This document shows, in pieces, positions 18,241 to 26,687 of a stretch of 64,000 nucleotides of DNA. The notes beneath the pieces were generated by a model. The model was not told the DNA's origin. It ran no database searches and saw nothing but the letters and a program-made list of their open reading frames with translations. The DNA is taken from NCBI GenBank assembly GCA_934539295.1, contig CAKTCN010000010.1, positions 1-64,000 on the forward strand, given 5' to 3'. The position numbers were made by a program, and so were the translations under genes. This DNA comes from an uncultured Allosphingosinicella sp. Lineage in GTDB: Bacteria > Pseudomonadota > Alphaproteobacteria > Sphingomonadales > Sphingomonadaceae. The first letter of the stretch is position 1, and every line of letters begins with the position of its first letter.

Positions 18241-20556
18241 CTAGAACGCGCTGCTGAACCGGAATGCCGCGCCCAGGTCATTGGCGCGCGCCGCGACGTG
18301 CCCGGGCTGGGTACGCACGAACGCATTTGCGCTAACGCTGCCCGTGAAGAGTGGGGCGGCGTAGGAGACTTCATAGTCGATCTCACGGCCCTTGGGCGCG
18401 AGATTGAAGAAGTGCCGGCCGAACCCTGCAGTGCGCGTTTCATGGTCGTAGCTGACGGGGACCGTCATATCGAAGCCGCCGCGCGCGACGCGAAGCGGCT
18501 GCGATACGCGAAGGGCGATCCGATCGCGCGCGCCGAATGCGCCTTCGCGTGCGAGGTCGAAGGCGAAGGCGTTGGTCCACAGCTTGCCTGCATCGACCAT
18601 GGCGCCGTTCGTCGGCACGCGGGTCAGGCCCGCGCGCCAGGCAAGGCTGGACGTCCATCCGCTGCCGAGCTGGAGATCGGCGCCGGCGTCCAGGAAGTAG
18701 CTGCTCGCCCGGCCGCTATAGAAAGTGGACGAGAATGCGCCGCCGAGCAGGGTGCGATCCTCCTCCATCCGCGAAAGGCCGAGCGCGACCTTGTGGGCGC
18801 CGATGCGGCGATCGTAGGTGAGGCTGCTCATGCGATAGCCATTCTCGTCACCGCGCAGGGTCCAGGGCTCGGCCACCTCGCCCATTTCGTGCGTGAGGGT
18901 AAAGCCACCCCGGCCGAGCGCGTGGCGGAAGCCGACGCTGGTGCCCGGCACGGCCTGGAAGCCGGTCTGCGCACGCGTGTCCTGCGCTACCAGGAAGGCG
19001 TGGTCGGCAGCGTCCGACAGCCTCTTCTGCAGCGTGGCCGCGTCTTCGGAGATGCCGAGGGCGACCTTGGTCTTCTGCGACAGGCGGCTCATGGCAATAC
19101 CGGCAACCAGCCGCGCCCTGCCGGAATCGCGCTCACCCATGCGCAGCGCGGTGGCGGCGATCGGGTCCTGCGGGCTGTCGGAGCGAAAGCTGGTGATCGA
19201 CACGAACAGCGGACCGGCGGCGCTGAAGGCCGAGCGATACTGGCCGGCCTGCGCCAGGGGGGCGAGCGGACGGCTGACCGGCGCCTGTGCCAGGCCGGTC
19301 GGCAGGTCCATGCGATAGGCGCGTTCGTAGCCGTCGAGCACCACCGCCGACATCGGGATCGCACCGCCCCCGTCGCCCATTGCGGGCGAGCCGCTGGGCG
19401 GGGCGGAGGCAGTGACCGCAATGCCGGTGCCGGCCATCTTGAGGCCGCCCTGCGGTGCAAAGGCGCGCTCGATATTCAGGATGCCGCGGCCGAACAGGTA
19501 ATCCGTGCCGGGTGCCCCCGCATCGTCGGCGGAGCCAAGCAGGATCTCCACGATCTGCGCGCCCGTCAGGTGCGGGAATGCGCCGGCGAGCAAGGCGGCC
19601 GCGCCGCTCACCACTGGTGCCGAGTAAGAGGTGCCGTTGAAGTTCGCGGCATTCCCGTTCTGGTCCTGGCCGCTGACCCCCGCACCAAGCGCGGCGAGGA
19701 AATGTTCGGCGCCGGCACCGCCCGCGTTGGAGAAGTCGGCAAGCTGGCGGTCGCTGGTGATGGCACCGGCAATGATGACGTTGCCGTTCCCGGCGCCGCG
19801 AGCCGCCTCCAGCGCGAAATTGTTGGGGCTGATGTCCCCGTCATTGCCCGCCGACACGACGATCACCATGCCCGCCTTGGTCGCGCGGCCGATCGCTTCC
19901 AGCAGTTCGGGGGCGATCGTGTCGCCGCCCAGCGACATGTTCACGATGCGGGCACCGCTTTCGCGGGCGATGTCGAGCGCCTTGCGCAGGTCGCCATGGG
20001 CATGCTTGCACTGCCGCCATGCGTCGCAGGTCGCGGTGTTGAGCGACAGGATCGTCGATTCGAACGCGACCCCCATGGTTATCTGCTCGTCGCGCGCACC
20101 CGCCAGGATGGATGCGACCGCCGTGCCGTGGCCGATCGAATCGGTGACGCCGCGGTCGAATTCACCATCCCAGACCACGTCCTGGCTGTTCGGGTCGATC
20201 CGTCCCCTGAACGCGGGCAAGGCGGCGTTGATGCCCGAATCGAGCACGGCGACCTTCACGCCCTTCCCAGACGCGCCGCCTTCATAGACCTTGAGCGCGC
20301 CGTGCGCCGACACGGCGTTGGAGCGGCGATATTCATCGGTGTCGAAGATCGTGGCCGGCGGGATTTGGGAAGCGGGCTGGGCCGGGGGAGCAGGTGGTGC
20401 CGGGGGCGGCGGGGAGGGAGGTTGGGACTGGACCGGAGGCGGAGCCGGGATGGATGAAGGCTTGCTACTTGTCCCACCCCCTCCACATGCACCAAGTAAG
20501 AATGTAGAGAGCGCAGTCGACAGGAGAATACTCGTCGTCCTCGCATACTTGCGCAT
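18241..20556 (-). CDS. S8 (subtilisin-like) protease lipoprotein with C-terminal barrel-like domain
   Basis: A 771-residue exported serine protease. A lipoprotein signal (FLLGAC, Cys24) precedes a Pro-rich linker at about 36-68. The S8 domain carries the triad Asp106 (VAVLDSGI), His143 (GHGTAVASI) and Ser310 (NGTSYSAPV), with the oxyanion Asn238 (SAGNDG). From about residue 400 to the end, alternating polar/hydrophobic strands and the terminal phenylalanine (AAFRFSSAF) look like an outer-membrane barrel of the autotransporter type. I chose the ATG at 20556, since GGAG lies six bases before it. An ATG four codons earlier is the alternative. Substrate unknown. A lipidated autotransporter of the NalP/SphB1 kind is the best analogy. 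Confidence 0.88.
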   Translation of the reverse strand: MRKYARTTSILLSTALSTFLLGACGGGGTSSKPSSIPAPPPVQSQPPSPPPPAPPAPPAQPASQIPPATIFDTDEYRRSNAVSAHGALKVYEGGASGKGVKVAVLDSGINAALPAFRGRIDPNSQDVVWDGEFDRGVTDSIGHGTAVASILAGARDEQITMGVAFESTILSLNTATCDAWRQCKHAHGDLRKALDIARESGARIVNMSLGGDTIAPELLEAIGRATKAGMVIVVSAGNDGDISPNNFALEAARGAGNGNVIIAGAITSDRQLADFSNAGGAGAEHFLAALGAGVSGQDQNGNAANFNGTSYSAPVVSGAAALLAGAFPHLTGAQIVEILLGSADDAGAPGTDYLFGRGILNIERAFAPQGGLKMAGTGIAVTASAPPSGSPAMGDGGGAIPMSAVVLDGYERAYRMDLPTGLAQAPVSRPLAPLAQAGQYRSAFSAAGPLFVSITSFRSDSPQDPIAATALRMGERDSGRARLVAGIAMSRLSQKTKVALGISEDAATLQKRLSDAADHAFLVAQDTRAQTGFQAVPGTSVGFRHALGRGGFTLTHEMGEVAEPWTLRGDENGYRMSSLTYDRRIGAHKVALGLSRMEEDRTLLGGAFSSTFYSGRASSYFLDAGADLQLGSGWTSSLAWRAGLTRVPTNGAMVDAGKLWTNAFAFDLAREGAFGARDRIALRVSQPLRVARGGFDMTVPVSYDHETRTAGFGRHFFNLAPKGREIDYEVSYAAPLFTGSVSANAFVRTQPGHVAARANDLGAAFRFSSAF

Positions 20557-20991
20557 AGACCACTCCATCCAGTTTTACGAACAGTTAATCTATTCTTTAA
20601 TGAATAGTTACTATCCTTGAGTTGCCATTCGGCGCATCAAACTGGATTGGTGTGGATTTGTTCCACTGTTCTTCCTAACTTACAATAACCGAACTTACGC
20701 TGCTCACCTCACCTTTATCGCCAACGCACTTTGCCACAGTCGACTATGCGGGCGCGCCGTATGAAACGGCAATGCGGCAGCCAAGTTTCCTAACGAAAGG
20801 TTAAGTCGAGAAATTGTGCTGCGCGGTCAGCCGAGTTGCCGATCTCTGCAACAAAAGCTTACAATTATCGTGCAAGCGACTTGATGATTATTGGAGCGCA
20901 ACGGAACGGATCGAGATCAGCGTGCGGCGTGCGCGCGCGACCATGGCGGAGCTGTGCTCGCGGCGGGTGGCTGTCGATGATCAGGGGATAT
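20557..20991. other. AT-richer intergenic region upstream of the S8 protease
   Basis: About 435 bp without a convincing gene, clearly richer in A and T than the surroundings, especially 20570-20710. It should hold the promoter of the S8 protease gene (leftward), including the dyad at 20590-20607. The stretch 20720-20990 contains only short overlapping frames without ribosome-binding sites. I see no RNA gene in it apart from the tRNA that begins at its right edge. Confidence 0.6.
20590..20607. promoter_or_regulatory. Dyad CTATTC-N6-GAATAG upstream of the S8 protease
   Basis: CTATTCTTTAATGAATAG has perfect 6-bp arms and an AT-only spacer. It lies 34 bp ahead of the chosen start of the S8 protease gene, where an operator or core promoter would sit. 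The AT-rich context stands out in this GC-rich genome. No known regulator is assigned. Confidence 0.4.
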
Positions 20992-21065
20992 TGGATGCCC
21001 GACGAGGATTCGAACCTCGATTGACGGAGTCAGAGTCCGTAGTCTTACCTTTAGACGATCGGGCA
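20992..21065 (-). tRNA. tRNA-Gln (anticodon CTG)
   Basis: Reading the minus strand from 21065: acceptor TGCCCGA, D arm GTCT/AGAC, anticodon stem ACGGA/TCCGT around the 7-base loop CTCTGAC (anticodon CTG, codon CAG), T arm CGAGG-TTCGAAT-CCTCG, and acceptor TCGGGCA. An encoded CCA follows after one T, which would be the discriminator base. All stems pair perfectly. Confidence 0.95.
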
Positions 21066-21213
21066 ACGAGGGGCGCGAAATAGGGGCGGTGGCGCGGGCT
21101 GTCAACGCCGCTTGTGCGCTCATCTTGCCGCCGCCCCTCTTCCTGTGTAGCGTCCACCCCAAGTCCAGGGCGGCGGATTGCCGTTCGTGAAGAGAACATA
21201 AGAATGAGAGAGC

Positions 21214-22266
21214 ATGGCGCATAAGGCCGCCACGGCTCCGCAGGCCAGGGGCAAGCGCCCGGGCCAGGCGGCTACGGCCCGGCAGGCGGATAGACGGCCT
21301 GTGCCGGGTCAGACCTATGGCGCACTCGACCTCGGCACCAACAATTGCCGGCTGCTGGTCGCGCGCCCATCCGACGACGGGTTCGTGGTGGTGGACGCAT
21401 TCTCGCGCGTGGTCCGGCTGGGCGAAGGGCTGGCGCGCAGCGGGCGGATCAGCGACGAGGCGATCGACCGGGCGCTGACGGCGCTGTCGATCTGCGCCGA
21501 CAAGCTGCGGCGCAGGCGCGTGACATTGGCGCGATCGGTCGCGACCGAGGCATGCCGTCGCGCAAGCAACGGCCGCGCCTTCGTCGATCGCGTGTATCGC
21601 GAAACCGGCATCGCGCTGGACATCATCCCGCCGGAGGAAGAAGCGCGGCTGGCCATGCTCGGCTGCCACCGCCTGCTGGAGCCCGGCGACGGCCCTGCCC
21701 TCATCTTCGACATCGGCGGCGGATCGACCGAATTGGTGCTGATCGACACGGATGACGAGACGCCGCGCATCAAGAGCTGGTGGAGCGCGCCGTGGGGCGT
21801 GGTGTCCCTGACCGAGAGCGAAGGCCGCGACTTCACCGACCCGGACGAGCGCGCGGCCGCCTATGTCCGCATGCGCGAAAAGGTGCGCCACGCCTTTCGC
21901 CGCTTCGCCGAATTGCTGCCGTCGGACGCGCAGGACATCCGCCTGATGGGCACCAGCGGCACGGTGACGACGCTGGCGAGCGTACACCTGGCGCTGCCGA
22001 GCTATGACCGGCGGGCGATCGACGGGCTGATGGTGCCGTCGGGGTCGATGCGGGACATCAGCCAGATGCTGTCGCGCATGACGGTGGCGGAGCGCGCGGT
22101 GCTGCCCTGCATCGGGCATGAGCGGGCCGACCTGGTGGTCGCCGGATGCGCGATCCTGGAGGCGATCCTCGACATCTGGCCCGCCCAGACGCTAGGCGTC
22201 GCCGACCGCGGCATACGCGAGGGCATCTTGCGCTCGCTCATGGCCCGGGATGGATACGCAATCTGA
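21214..22266 (+). CDS. Exopolyphosphatase / pppGpp phosphohydrolase (Ppx/GppA)
   Basis: A 350-residue Ppx/GppA-family phosphatase that releases phosphate from polyphosphate and/or converts pppGpp to ppGpp. The ASKHA fold motifs are present: DLGTNNCRLLVA (phosphate 1), SVATEACRRASNG, and IFDIGGGSTELVLID (phosphate 2). The protein is the short, about 350-residue alphaproteobacterial form without the long C-terminal HD region of E. coli Ppx (513). A basic, Ala-rich extension of about 30 residues precedes the domain. The stop overlaps the ATG of rlmE, so both are co-translated. Confidence 0.93.
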   Translation: MAHKAATAPQARGKRPGQAATARQADRRPVPGQTYGALDLGTNNCRLLVARPSDDGFVVVDAFSRVVRLGEGLARSGRISDEAIDRALTALSICADKLRRRRVTLARSVATEACRRASNGRAFVDRVYRETGIALDIIPPEEEARLAMLGCHRLLEPGDGPALIFDIGGGSTELVLIDTDDETPRIKSWWSAPWGVVSLTESEGRDFTDPDERAAAYVRMREKVRHAFRRFAELLPSDAQDIRLMGTSGTVTTLASVHLALPSYDRRAIDGLMVPSGSMRDISQMLSRMTVAERAVLPCIGHERADLVVAGCAILEAILDIWPAQTLGVADRGIREGILRSLMARDGYAI

Positions 22267-22919
22267 TGGTAACCCGCGTCAAGACCGCCAAGGGCCGCAA
22301 GGTCGGATCGACCAAATGGCTCGAACGGCAGCTGAACGATCCGTATGTGAAAAAGGCCAAGGCCGAGGGCTACCGCAGCCGCGCGGCCTACAAGCTTATC
22401 GAGCTCGATGACCGCTTCGCGCTGCTGAAGGGCGCGAAGCGCGTGGTCGACCTCGGCATCGCGCCGGGCGGGTGGACGCAGGTGGTGAGGAAGCGCGCGC
22501 CGGGCGCCGCGGTGGTCGGCATCGACCTGCTGCCCACCGATCCGATCGAGGGCGCGACCATATTCCAGATGGATTTCATGGACGATGCGGCCCCCGCCCT
22601 GCTCGACGAAGCGCTGGGCGGGCCGGCGGACCTGGTGCTGTCGGACATGGCGGCCAATACGGTCGGCCACCAGCAGACCGACCACCTGCGCACCATGGGC
22701 CTGGTCGAAACGGGCCTTGAGTTCGCCGCGCAAGTGCTGCGGCCCGGCGGCGCCTATGTCGCCAAGGTGCTGGCCGGCGGCGCGGACAATAACCTTGTCG
22801 CGGAACTGAAGCGCCTGTTCACCACCGTGAAGCACGCCAAGCCGCCGGCAAGCCGCAAGGGTTCCTCGGAATGGTATGTGATCGCGCAAGGGTTCAAGGG
22901 GCGGACGGAGGAAACGTGA
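22266..22919 (+). CDS. rlmE: 23S rRNA (uridine-2'-O-)-methyltransferase RlmE (FtsJ/RrmJ)
   Basis: Methylates the 2'-hydroxyl of U2552 (E. coli numbering) in the A-loop of 23S rRNA late in 50S assembly. The 217-residue protein starts with a basic segment (TRVKTAKGRK, STKWLERQLNDPYVKKA), then YRSRAAYKLIELDDRF with the catalytic lysine, the SAM motif VDLGIAPGGWTQV, the catalytic aspartate in LVLSDMAAN and the lysine in GGAYVAKVL. The ATG at 22266 overlaps the ppx stop codon. An earlier in-frame ATG lies well inside ppx and is not needed. Confidence 0.95.
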   Translation: MVTRVKTAKGRKVGSTKWLERQLNDPYVKKAKAEGYRSRAAYKLIELDDRFALLKGAKRVVDLGIAPGGWTQVVRKRAPGAAVVGIDLLPTDPIEGATIFQMDFMDDAAPALLDEALGGPADLVLSDMAANTVGHQQTDHLRTMGLVETGLEFAAQVLRPGGAYVAKVLAGGADNNLVAELKRLFTTVKHAKPPASRKGSSEWYVIAQGFKGRTEET

Positions 22920-22989
22920 CCGCGGCACGCGCGCAGCTGCGACCGCCCGCGGTAATTCACGCCGCGATCACCAGGATGCGAATAGCCGG

Positions 22990-24255
22990 CTAGGCGAATA
23001 TGAAGTCCGCCGCGCTGAACTGGTTGGCGTACAGGGGCGTGCCGGCAGCCATGATGTTGATGGCGAAATTGGCGCCGTGCTGATCAACCCCCTCCAGCAC
23101 GACACCACCTGCTCCATCCTCTCTGGCGAAGACCGAACCAGCGCCCCCGTCTTCGCTATAGCGGTTCACGCCCAGCTTCTCGAAAACTATCCGATCTGTC
23201 CCGTCCTCGAAATCAAGGATCGTGTCGGTTCCGCTGAGGGCACCCTTGCCCTTGAAAATGAACCAGTCGGCATCCCGTCCCCCCATCAGCTGATCGGCGC
23301 CAGCGTCGCCGTTGATCCGGTCGGAACCTGCACCGCCTTCGATCCTGTCGTTGTCGTCTCCGCCGAAGATCAGGTCCATACCGTCCTCGCCGTAGATGCG
23401 ATCATTGCCGATCCCACCAGTGATGGTGTCGTTGCCTTCGCCGCCCAACAGCCTGTCCCAGTTCGGGCCGCCATCGATAGTGTCGTCACCCTCCCTTCCG
23501 TCGATATCGTCCTCTCCCTCCTCGCCGTAGAGGAAGTCGTTACCCTCCTCTCCAGTCAGCTCATCGTCATCGATCCCGCCATAGATCAGGTCATCGCCCT
23601 CGCCACCGGCAAGGAAATCCACGCCTTTTCCGCCGTGCAGGATGTCATCGCCGGCTTCGCCCCACATGGAATCGGACGCATTCGTCCGGTTGTATCCGAA
23701 ATCGTCGCCATAAAGGATGTCATCGCCTGCCCCGCCCATGATCTCGTCGCGATCGCCCCCGCCGATGATGAAGTCGCTGCCGGCTCCGCCGAAAAGGAAC
23801 TCGGCGCCACCCCCGCCGATGATCTGGTCATTGCCATCCCCGCCATCGACCACCGCGTAGTCTTTGCTGAATGCTACCCCGCCGGGCCCATGGGCGGAGA
23901 AGTCAACAATGTCGTCGCCTGCTCCCATGAGAAACTCCTCGATCGAGGCGAAGCCTCCAACACCTGAGCCGGTCCCGCCATTGTTGAAGGCGATGAAGTC
24001 GTTACCGGCTGACCCGAATATGGTGTCGCGCGCGCCGGATCCCCTGATCAGATCCCATGACACAAGCATGTCCTGCCCGACGATCTGGAGGTATGTGCCG
24101 GCAGGCGTCAGGATGCCGGTGGACCAAGCCAGGTGCGATCGGATTTCGTCGGGCGCCAGCGTTCCGCCTTCCGACAGGTAGGCGAAGAAGTGATCCGATG
24201 ACGAAGTGCCGACGATCTCGCCTACGCCAGCGGTATTGTAGAATTTGCGTGTCAT
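22990..24255 (-). CDS. RTX-type calcium-binding repeat protein
   Basis: A 421-residue acidic protein dominated by glycine/aspartate nonapeptides of the RTX (hemolysin-type, GGxGxDxxx) class from about residue 130 to 340, for example GGAGDDILYG, GGEGNDTITG and GGAGSDRING. The C-terminus (DTILDFEDGTDRIVF and a final DFIFA) resembles the uncleaved type I secretion signal. No enzymatic domain is recognisable in the N-terminal 120 residues. It would be exported by a TolC-dependent ABC system and fold on binding calcium outside the cell, but no such exporter lies in the window. GGGAGGT eight bases before the ATG supports the start. Base composition is somewhat lower in GC than the neighbours. Confidence 0.88.
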   Translation of the reverse strand: MTRKFYNTAGVGEIVGTSSSDHFFAYLSEGGTLAPDEIRSHLAWSTGILTPAGTYLQIVGQDMLVSWDLIRGSGARDTIFGSAGNDFIAFNNGGTGSGVGGFASIEEFLMGAGDDIVDFSAHGPGGVAFSKDYAVVDGGDGNDQIIGGGGAEFLFGGAGSDFIIGGGDRDEIMGGAGDDILYGDDFGYNRTNASDSMWGEAGDDILHGGKGVDFLAGGEGDDLIYGGIDDDELTGEEGNDFLYGEEGEDDIDGREGDDTIDGGPNWDRLLGGEGNDTITGGIGNDRIYGEDGMDLIFGGDDNDRIEGGAGSDRINGDAGADQLMGGRDADWFIFKGKGALSGTDTILDFEDGTDRIVFEKLGVNRYSEDGGAGSVFAREDGAGGVVLEGVDQHGANFAINIMAAGTPLYANQFSAADFIFA

Positions 24256-24481
24256 GGTCCCGACCTCCCGTGCGGAGGCAGACTAAGGCGATGTTGCCGA
24301 TGAGTAATGGCCCACAAGGACGACTCTTCGTGCGATTGAGAGGGAGCCTCATGTTCGTTGATGACCAGCCGGCCATAAGCCGGACGGTTTCGACAGGCGC
24401 TTCAAGTCCGTAAGCCTCGCGGACGTTCATCGCCGGATAGAAGAGGCGAAGGCGGCGCTGAAGAAGGCGGACGTTCCCGCT

Positions 24482-25198
24482 TTACCTCCCCGCCCGTGCC
24501 TCGGCGATGGCTTCCTTCAGCTTGTCATAGCCGACCGCGCCCTGGAAGACGCGGTTGCCGACCACGAACAGCGGTGTGCCATTGGCGTTGAGAGCCTGGG
24601 CGAGGCGGTAGTTGGAGTCGATCTCGGCCTGCAGGTCGGGCGTCTCCGCTCCACCTACGCCGGCGGCGCGGCGGGCGGCGGCGACCGCTTCGGCCGTTGG
24701 ACGGCCTGCGCCGAAGAGGCTGTCGTGGAACTTGGCGAAGGCGCCCTGCCCGCCCTTGGCCGCCAGCAGGCTCGCCTTGGCGGCGGTGGTGCTGTCGTCG
24801 CCCAACACCGGCAGCTCGCGGTAGACGACCTTCAGCTTCTTGTCATCGGCCAGCAGGCGTTCGATGTCGGCGATGCTGGCGCGGCAATAGGTGCAGGCAT
24901 AGTCGTAGAATTCGACCAGCGTGACGTCGCCGTCGCTCGCGCCTTCCCAGGCGCCGCCCCACGGCTTTTCGATCGCCGCGCGGTTCTGCTCCACCACTTT
25001 GGTAAGCTCGCGCTGCTGCAACTGCTCGATCGCTTCCGGGATGATCTCCGGATGGCTGAGGATATATTCGCGCACGATCTGCTCGATACGGGCGCGGTCG
25101 GGATCATTCCCTCCGCCTTGCGCCACCGCCATCGCCGCCGCACCGCCTGCTACCACCCCCAACAAACCCACGCCTGCCATCCTTATACCTGACTTCAC
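24482..25198 (-). CDS. DsbA/Com1-type thiol:disulfide oxidoreductase
   Basis: A 238-residue exported thioredoxin-fold protein of the DsbA/Com1 group that forms or isomerises disulfides in the periplasm. An N-terminal hydrophobic signal (residues about 7-27) is followed by a charged helical segment and the redox motif CTYC (Cys102, Cys105) after LVEFYDYA. The cis-proline loop NGTPLFVVG lies near the end. The start is a GTG at 25198, overlapping the stop of the upstream M48 gene by three bases and preceded by AAGGA. An ATG six codons later is less well placed. Co-translated with the M48 protease, it may keep envelope proteins folded together with it. Confidence 0.9.
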   Translation of the reverse strand: MKSGIRMAGVGLLGVVAGGAAAMAVAQGGGNDPDRARIEQIVREYILSHPEIIPEAIEQLQQRELTKVVEQNRAAIEKPWGGAWEGASDGDVTLVEFYDYACTYCRASIADIERLLADDKKLKVVYRELPVLGDDSTTAAKASLLAAKGGQGAFAKFHDSLFGAGRPTAEAVAAARRAAGVGGAETPDLQAEIDSNYRLAQALNANGTPLFVVGNRVFQGAVGYDKLKEAIAEARAGR

Positions 25199-26574
25199 TT
25201 CTTCTTGTCCTTCTCGACCGCGGCGCGGGAGACCATGGCGATATCCTGGGCGCGCAGATAGTCTGACGTGCCCTGGGGAATGCCCATCATTGCATGTTCG
25301 GCGCTGGCCAGCGCCAGGCGTGGCTGGCCCAGGAGGTTGTAGCGCTCGGCCGTGGCGAGCGCGGCGCGGGCCTGATCACCCTCCCGGTCGTAGACGATGC
25401 CGAGCTGGTACCAGGCGAACGGATTGCTGTTGTCGCGCCCGATGGCGGAACGCAGCACCTTCTTGGCTTCCTCGAAATTGGCCTTGTCCTCCGTCGCGAT
25501 CAGCGCATGGCCGAACAGGGAGGCGATCAGCGGGTCGGGCGTGATCGACACCGCCTTGCGGAGCGACGCCAGCGCATCGGCGGGACGACCGGATTCGAGC
25601 ATGATCTGCCCGTGCAGCTCGAGGAAATAGGGGTCGTTCGGATCGCGCGCGAGCAGGGCTGCGATCTCCTTCTCCGCGCGGTCGGGATAGGCGCTTTTAT
25701 GCCAGCCATAAGCGCGGGCATAATAAGCGGGCACCGTCTTGTCGGTGTCGGGGTAGCGCTGCATCGTACGCTTGGGATCGTGAACGAAGCCGAACAATTT
25801 CGCCTTCACCCGCTCGAACCGCGCCTCCAGCGCAGGATCGGTCGGCTTGTCCCAGGCCGGATCCTTCTTGTAGTTGGTCTCGAGGTTGGAGATGCGCGTG
25901 CCGGACAGCGGGTGGGTGCGGAAATAGCTGTCATTCTGCGGAATGCCGTAGCGAAATTCCTGGTTCTGCAGCTTCTTGAAGAAGGCGATCGAGCCGCGGC
26001 CGCTCACCCCTGCCTTGGCCAGGAAGGAGGCGCCGGCCTGGTCGGCCGAGGATTCCTGCGTCGACAGGAAGGAATAGAAGCGCCCGGTCGCGGCCTGCTG
26101 CCCTGCGGCCATGATGCCCATGCCGGCCTCGCCGGAACCTGCGGCCATCGCAGCGGCGCCGAGCAGCAGCGACAGGATGGTGATGCCCGTGGCGGCCGAC
26201 GCGCCTTCGGAGAAGCGGATGATGTGCCCGCCGGTGATGTGGCCGAGTTCGTGGGCGATCACGCCCTGCACCTCGTTCACATTGTCCGACGCGTCGATCA
26301 GGCCCGAATGGATGTAGACGATCTGCCCGCCCGCGACGAAGGCGTTGATCGAACTGTCGCCCACCATGACGACCTGCACGTCCTCCGGACGCAGGCCGGA
26401 CGCTTCGATCAGCGGCCGGGAGATGTCGCGCAGCAAAGCCTCGGTCTCGGCATCGCGCAGGATCGACTGGGCTGCGGCTGGGCGCGCGGTAAGCGCGAAG
26501 CTCAACGCCAGCATCAGCAGGAAACGGAGGGCGAAGGCAGCCGTCATGCGGCGCGGACGTTGCGCGTCAGCCAT
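25195..26574 (-). CDS. M48 family metalloprotease with TPR repeats (BepA-like)
   Basis: A 459-residue periplasmic zinc protease of the BepA/YfgC type, which assists and quality-controls outer-membrane protein assembly. A signal peptide covers residues about 10-36. The M48 domain has the zinc motif HELGH (108-112) in GVIAHELGHITGGHI and the downstream glutamate region ESSADQAGASFLAKAG. From about residue 300, alpha-helical TPR-like repeats are visible (YGWHKSAYPDRAEKEIAALL, NPFAWYQLGIVYDREGD). The ATG at 26574 is chosen. The frame is open to 26712, but that stretch is repeat sequence. A GTGA overlap couples it to the DsbA-like gene. Confidence 0.92.
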   Translation of the reverse strand: MADAQRPRRMTAAFALRFLLMLALSFALTARPAAAQSILRDAETEALLRDISRPLIEASGLRPEDVQVVMVGDSSINAFVAGGQIVYIHSGLIDASDNVNEVQGVIAHELGHITGGHIIRFSEGASAATGITILSLLLGAAAMAAGSGEAGMGIMAAGQQAATGRFYSFLSTQESSADQAGASFLAKAGVSGRGSIAFFKKLQNQEFRYGIPQNDSYFRTHPLSGTRISNLETNYKKDPAWDKPTDPALEARFERVKAKLFGFVHDPKRTMQRYPDTDKTVPAYYARAYGWHKSAYPDRAEKEIAALLARDPNDPYFLELHGQIMLESGRPADALASLRKAVSITPDPLIASLFGHALIATEDKANFEEAKKVLRSAIGRDNSNPFAWYQLGIVYDREGDQARAALATAERYNLLGQPRLALASAEHAMMGIPQGTSDYLRAQDIAMVSRAAVEKDKKK

Positions 26575-26636
26575 GACGTCGCTTTGAGCTTGGGGGAATG
26601 AATGCGGGATGAAGTGGAGCTCGCTCGCCACCCTGG

Positions 26637-26660
26637 CCCTCTCCCGCAAGCGGGAGAGGG
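26637..26660. terminator. Perfect hairpin downstream of rne
   Basis: Ten-base arms CCCTCTCCCG and CGGGAGAGGG with a CAAG loop, 28 bases past the rne stop on the leftward strand. It is a compact member of the CCCTC palindrome family and probably ends or attenuates rne transcription before the M48 gene. Confidence 0.6.
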
Positions 26661-26687
26661 TATGAAGGGCAAGGATGCGAGTTGAGT

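Noticed and set aside
18298..20457. 719-codon open frame opposite the S8 protease
   Set aside because: No ribosome-binding site or protein motif. The opposite strand has a complete subtilisin triad.
20814..21083. Short ORFs over the tRNA-Gln gene
   Set aside because: They overlap the tRNA and have no coding character.
23150..23900. Short direct repeats suggestive of a CRISPR or tandem array
   Set aside because: They are the codons of the RTX nonapeptides: 27-base periodicity in frame, no constant repeat/spacer structure.
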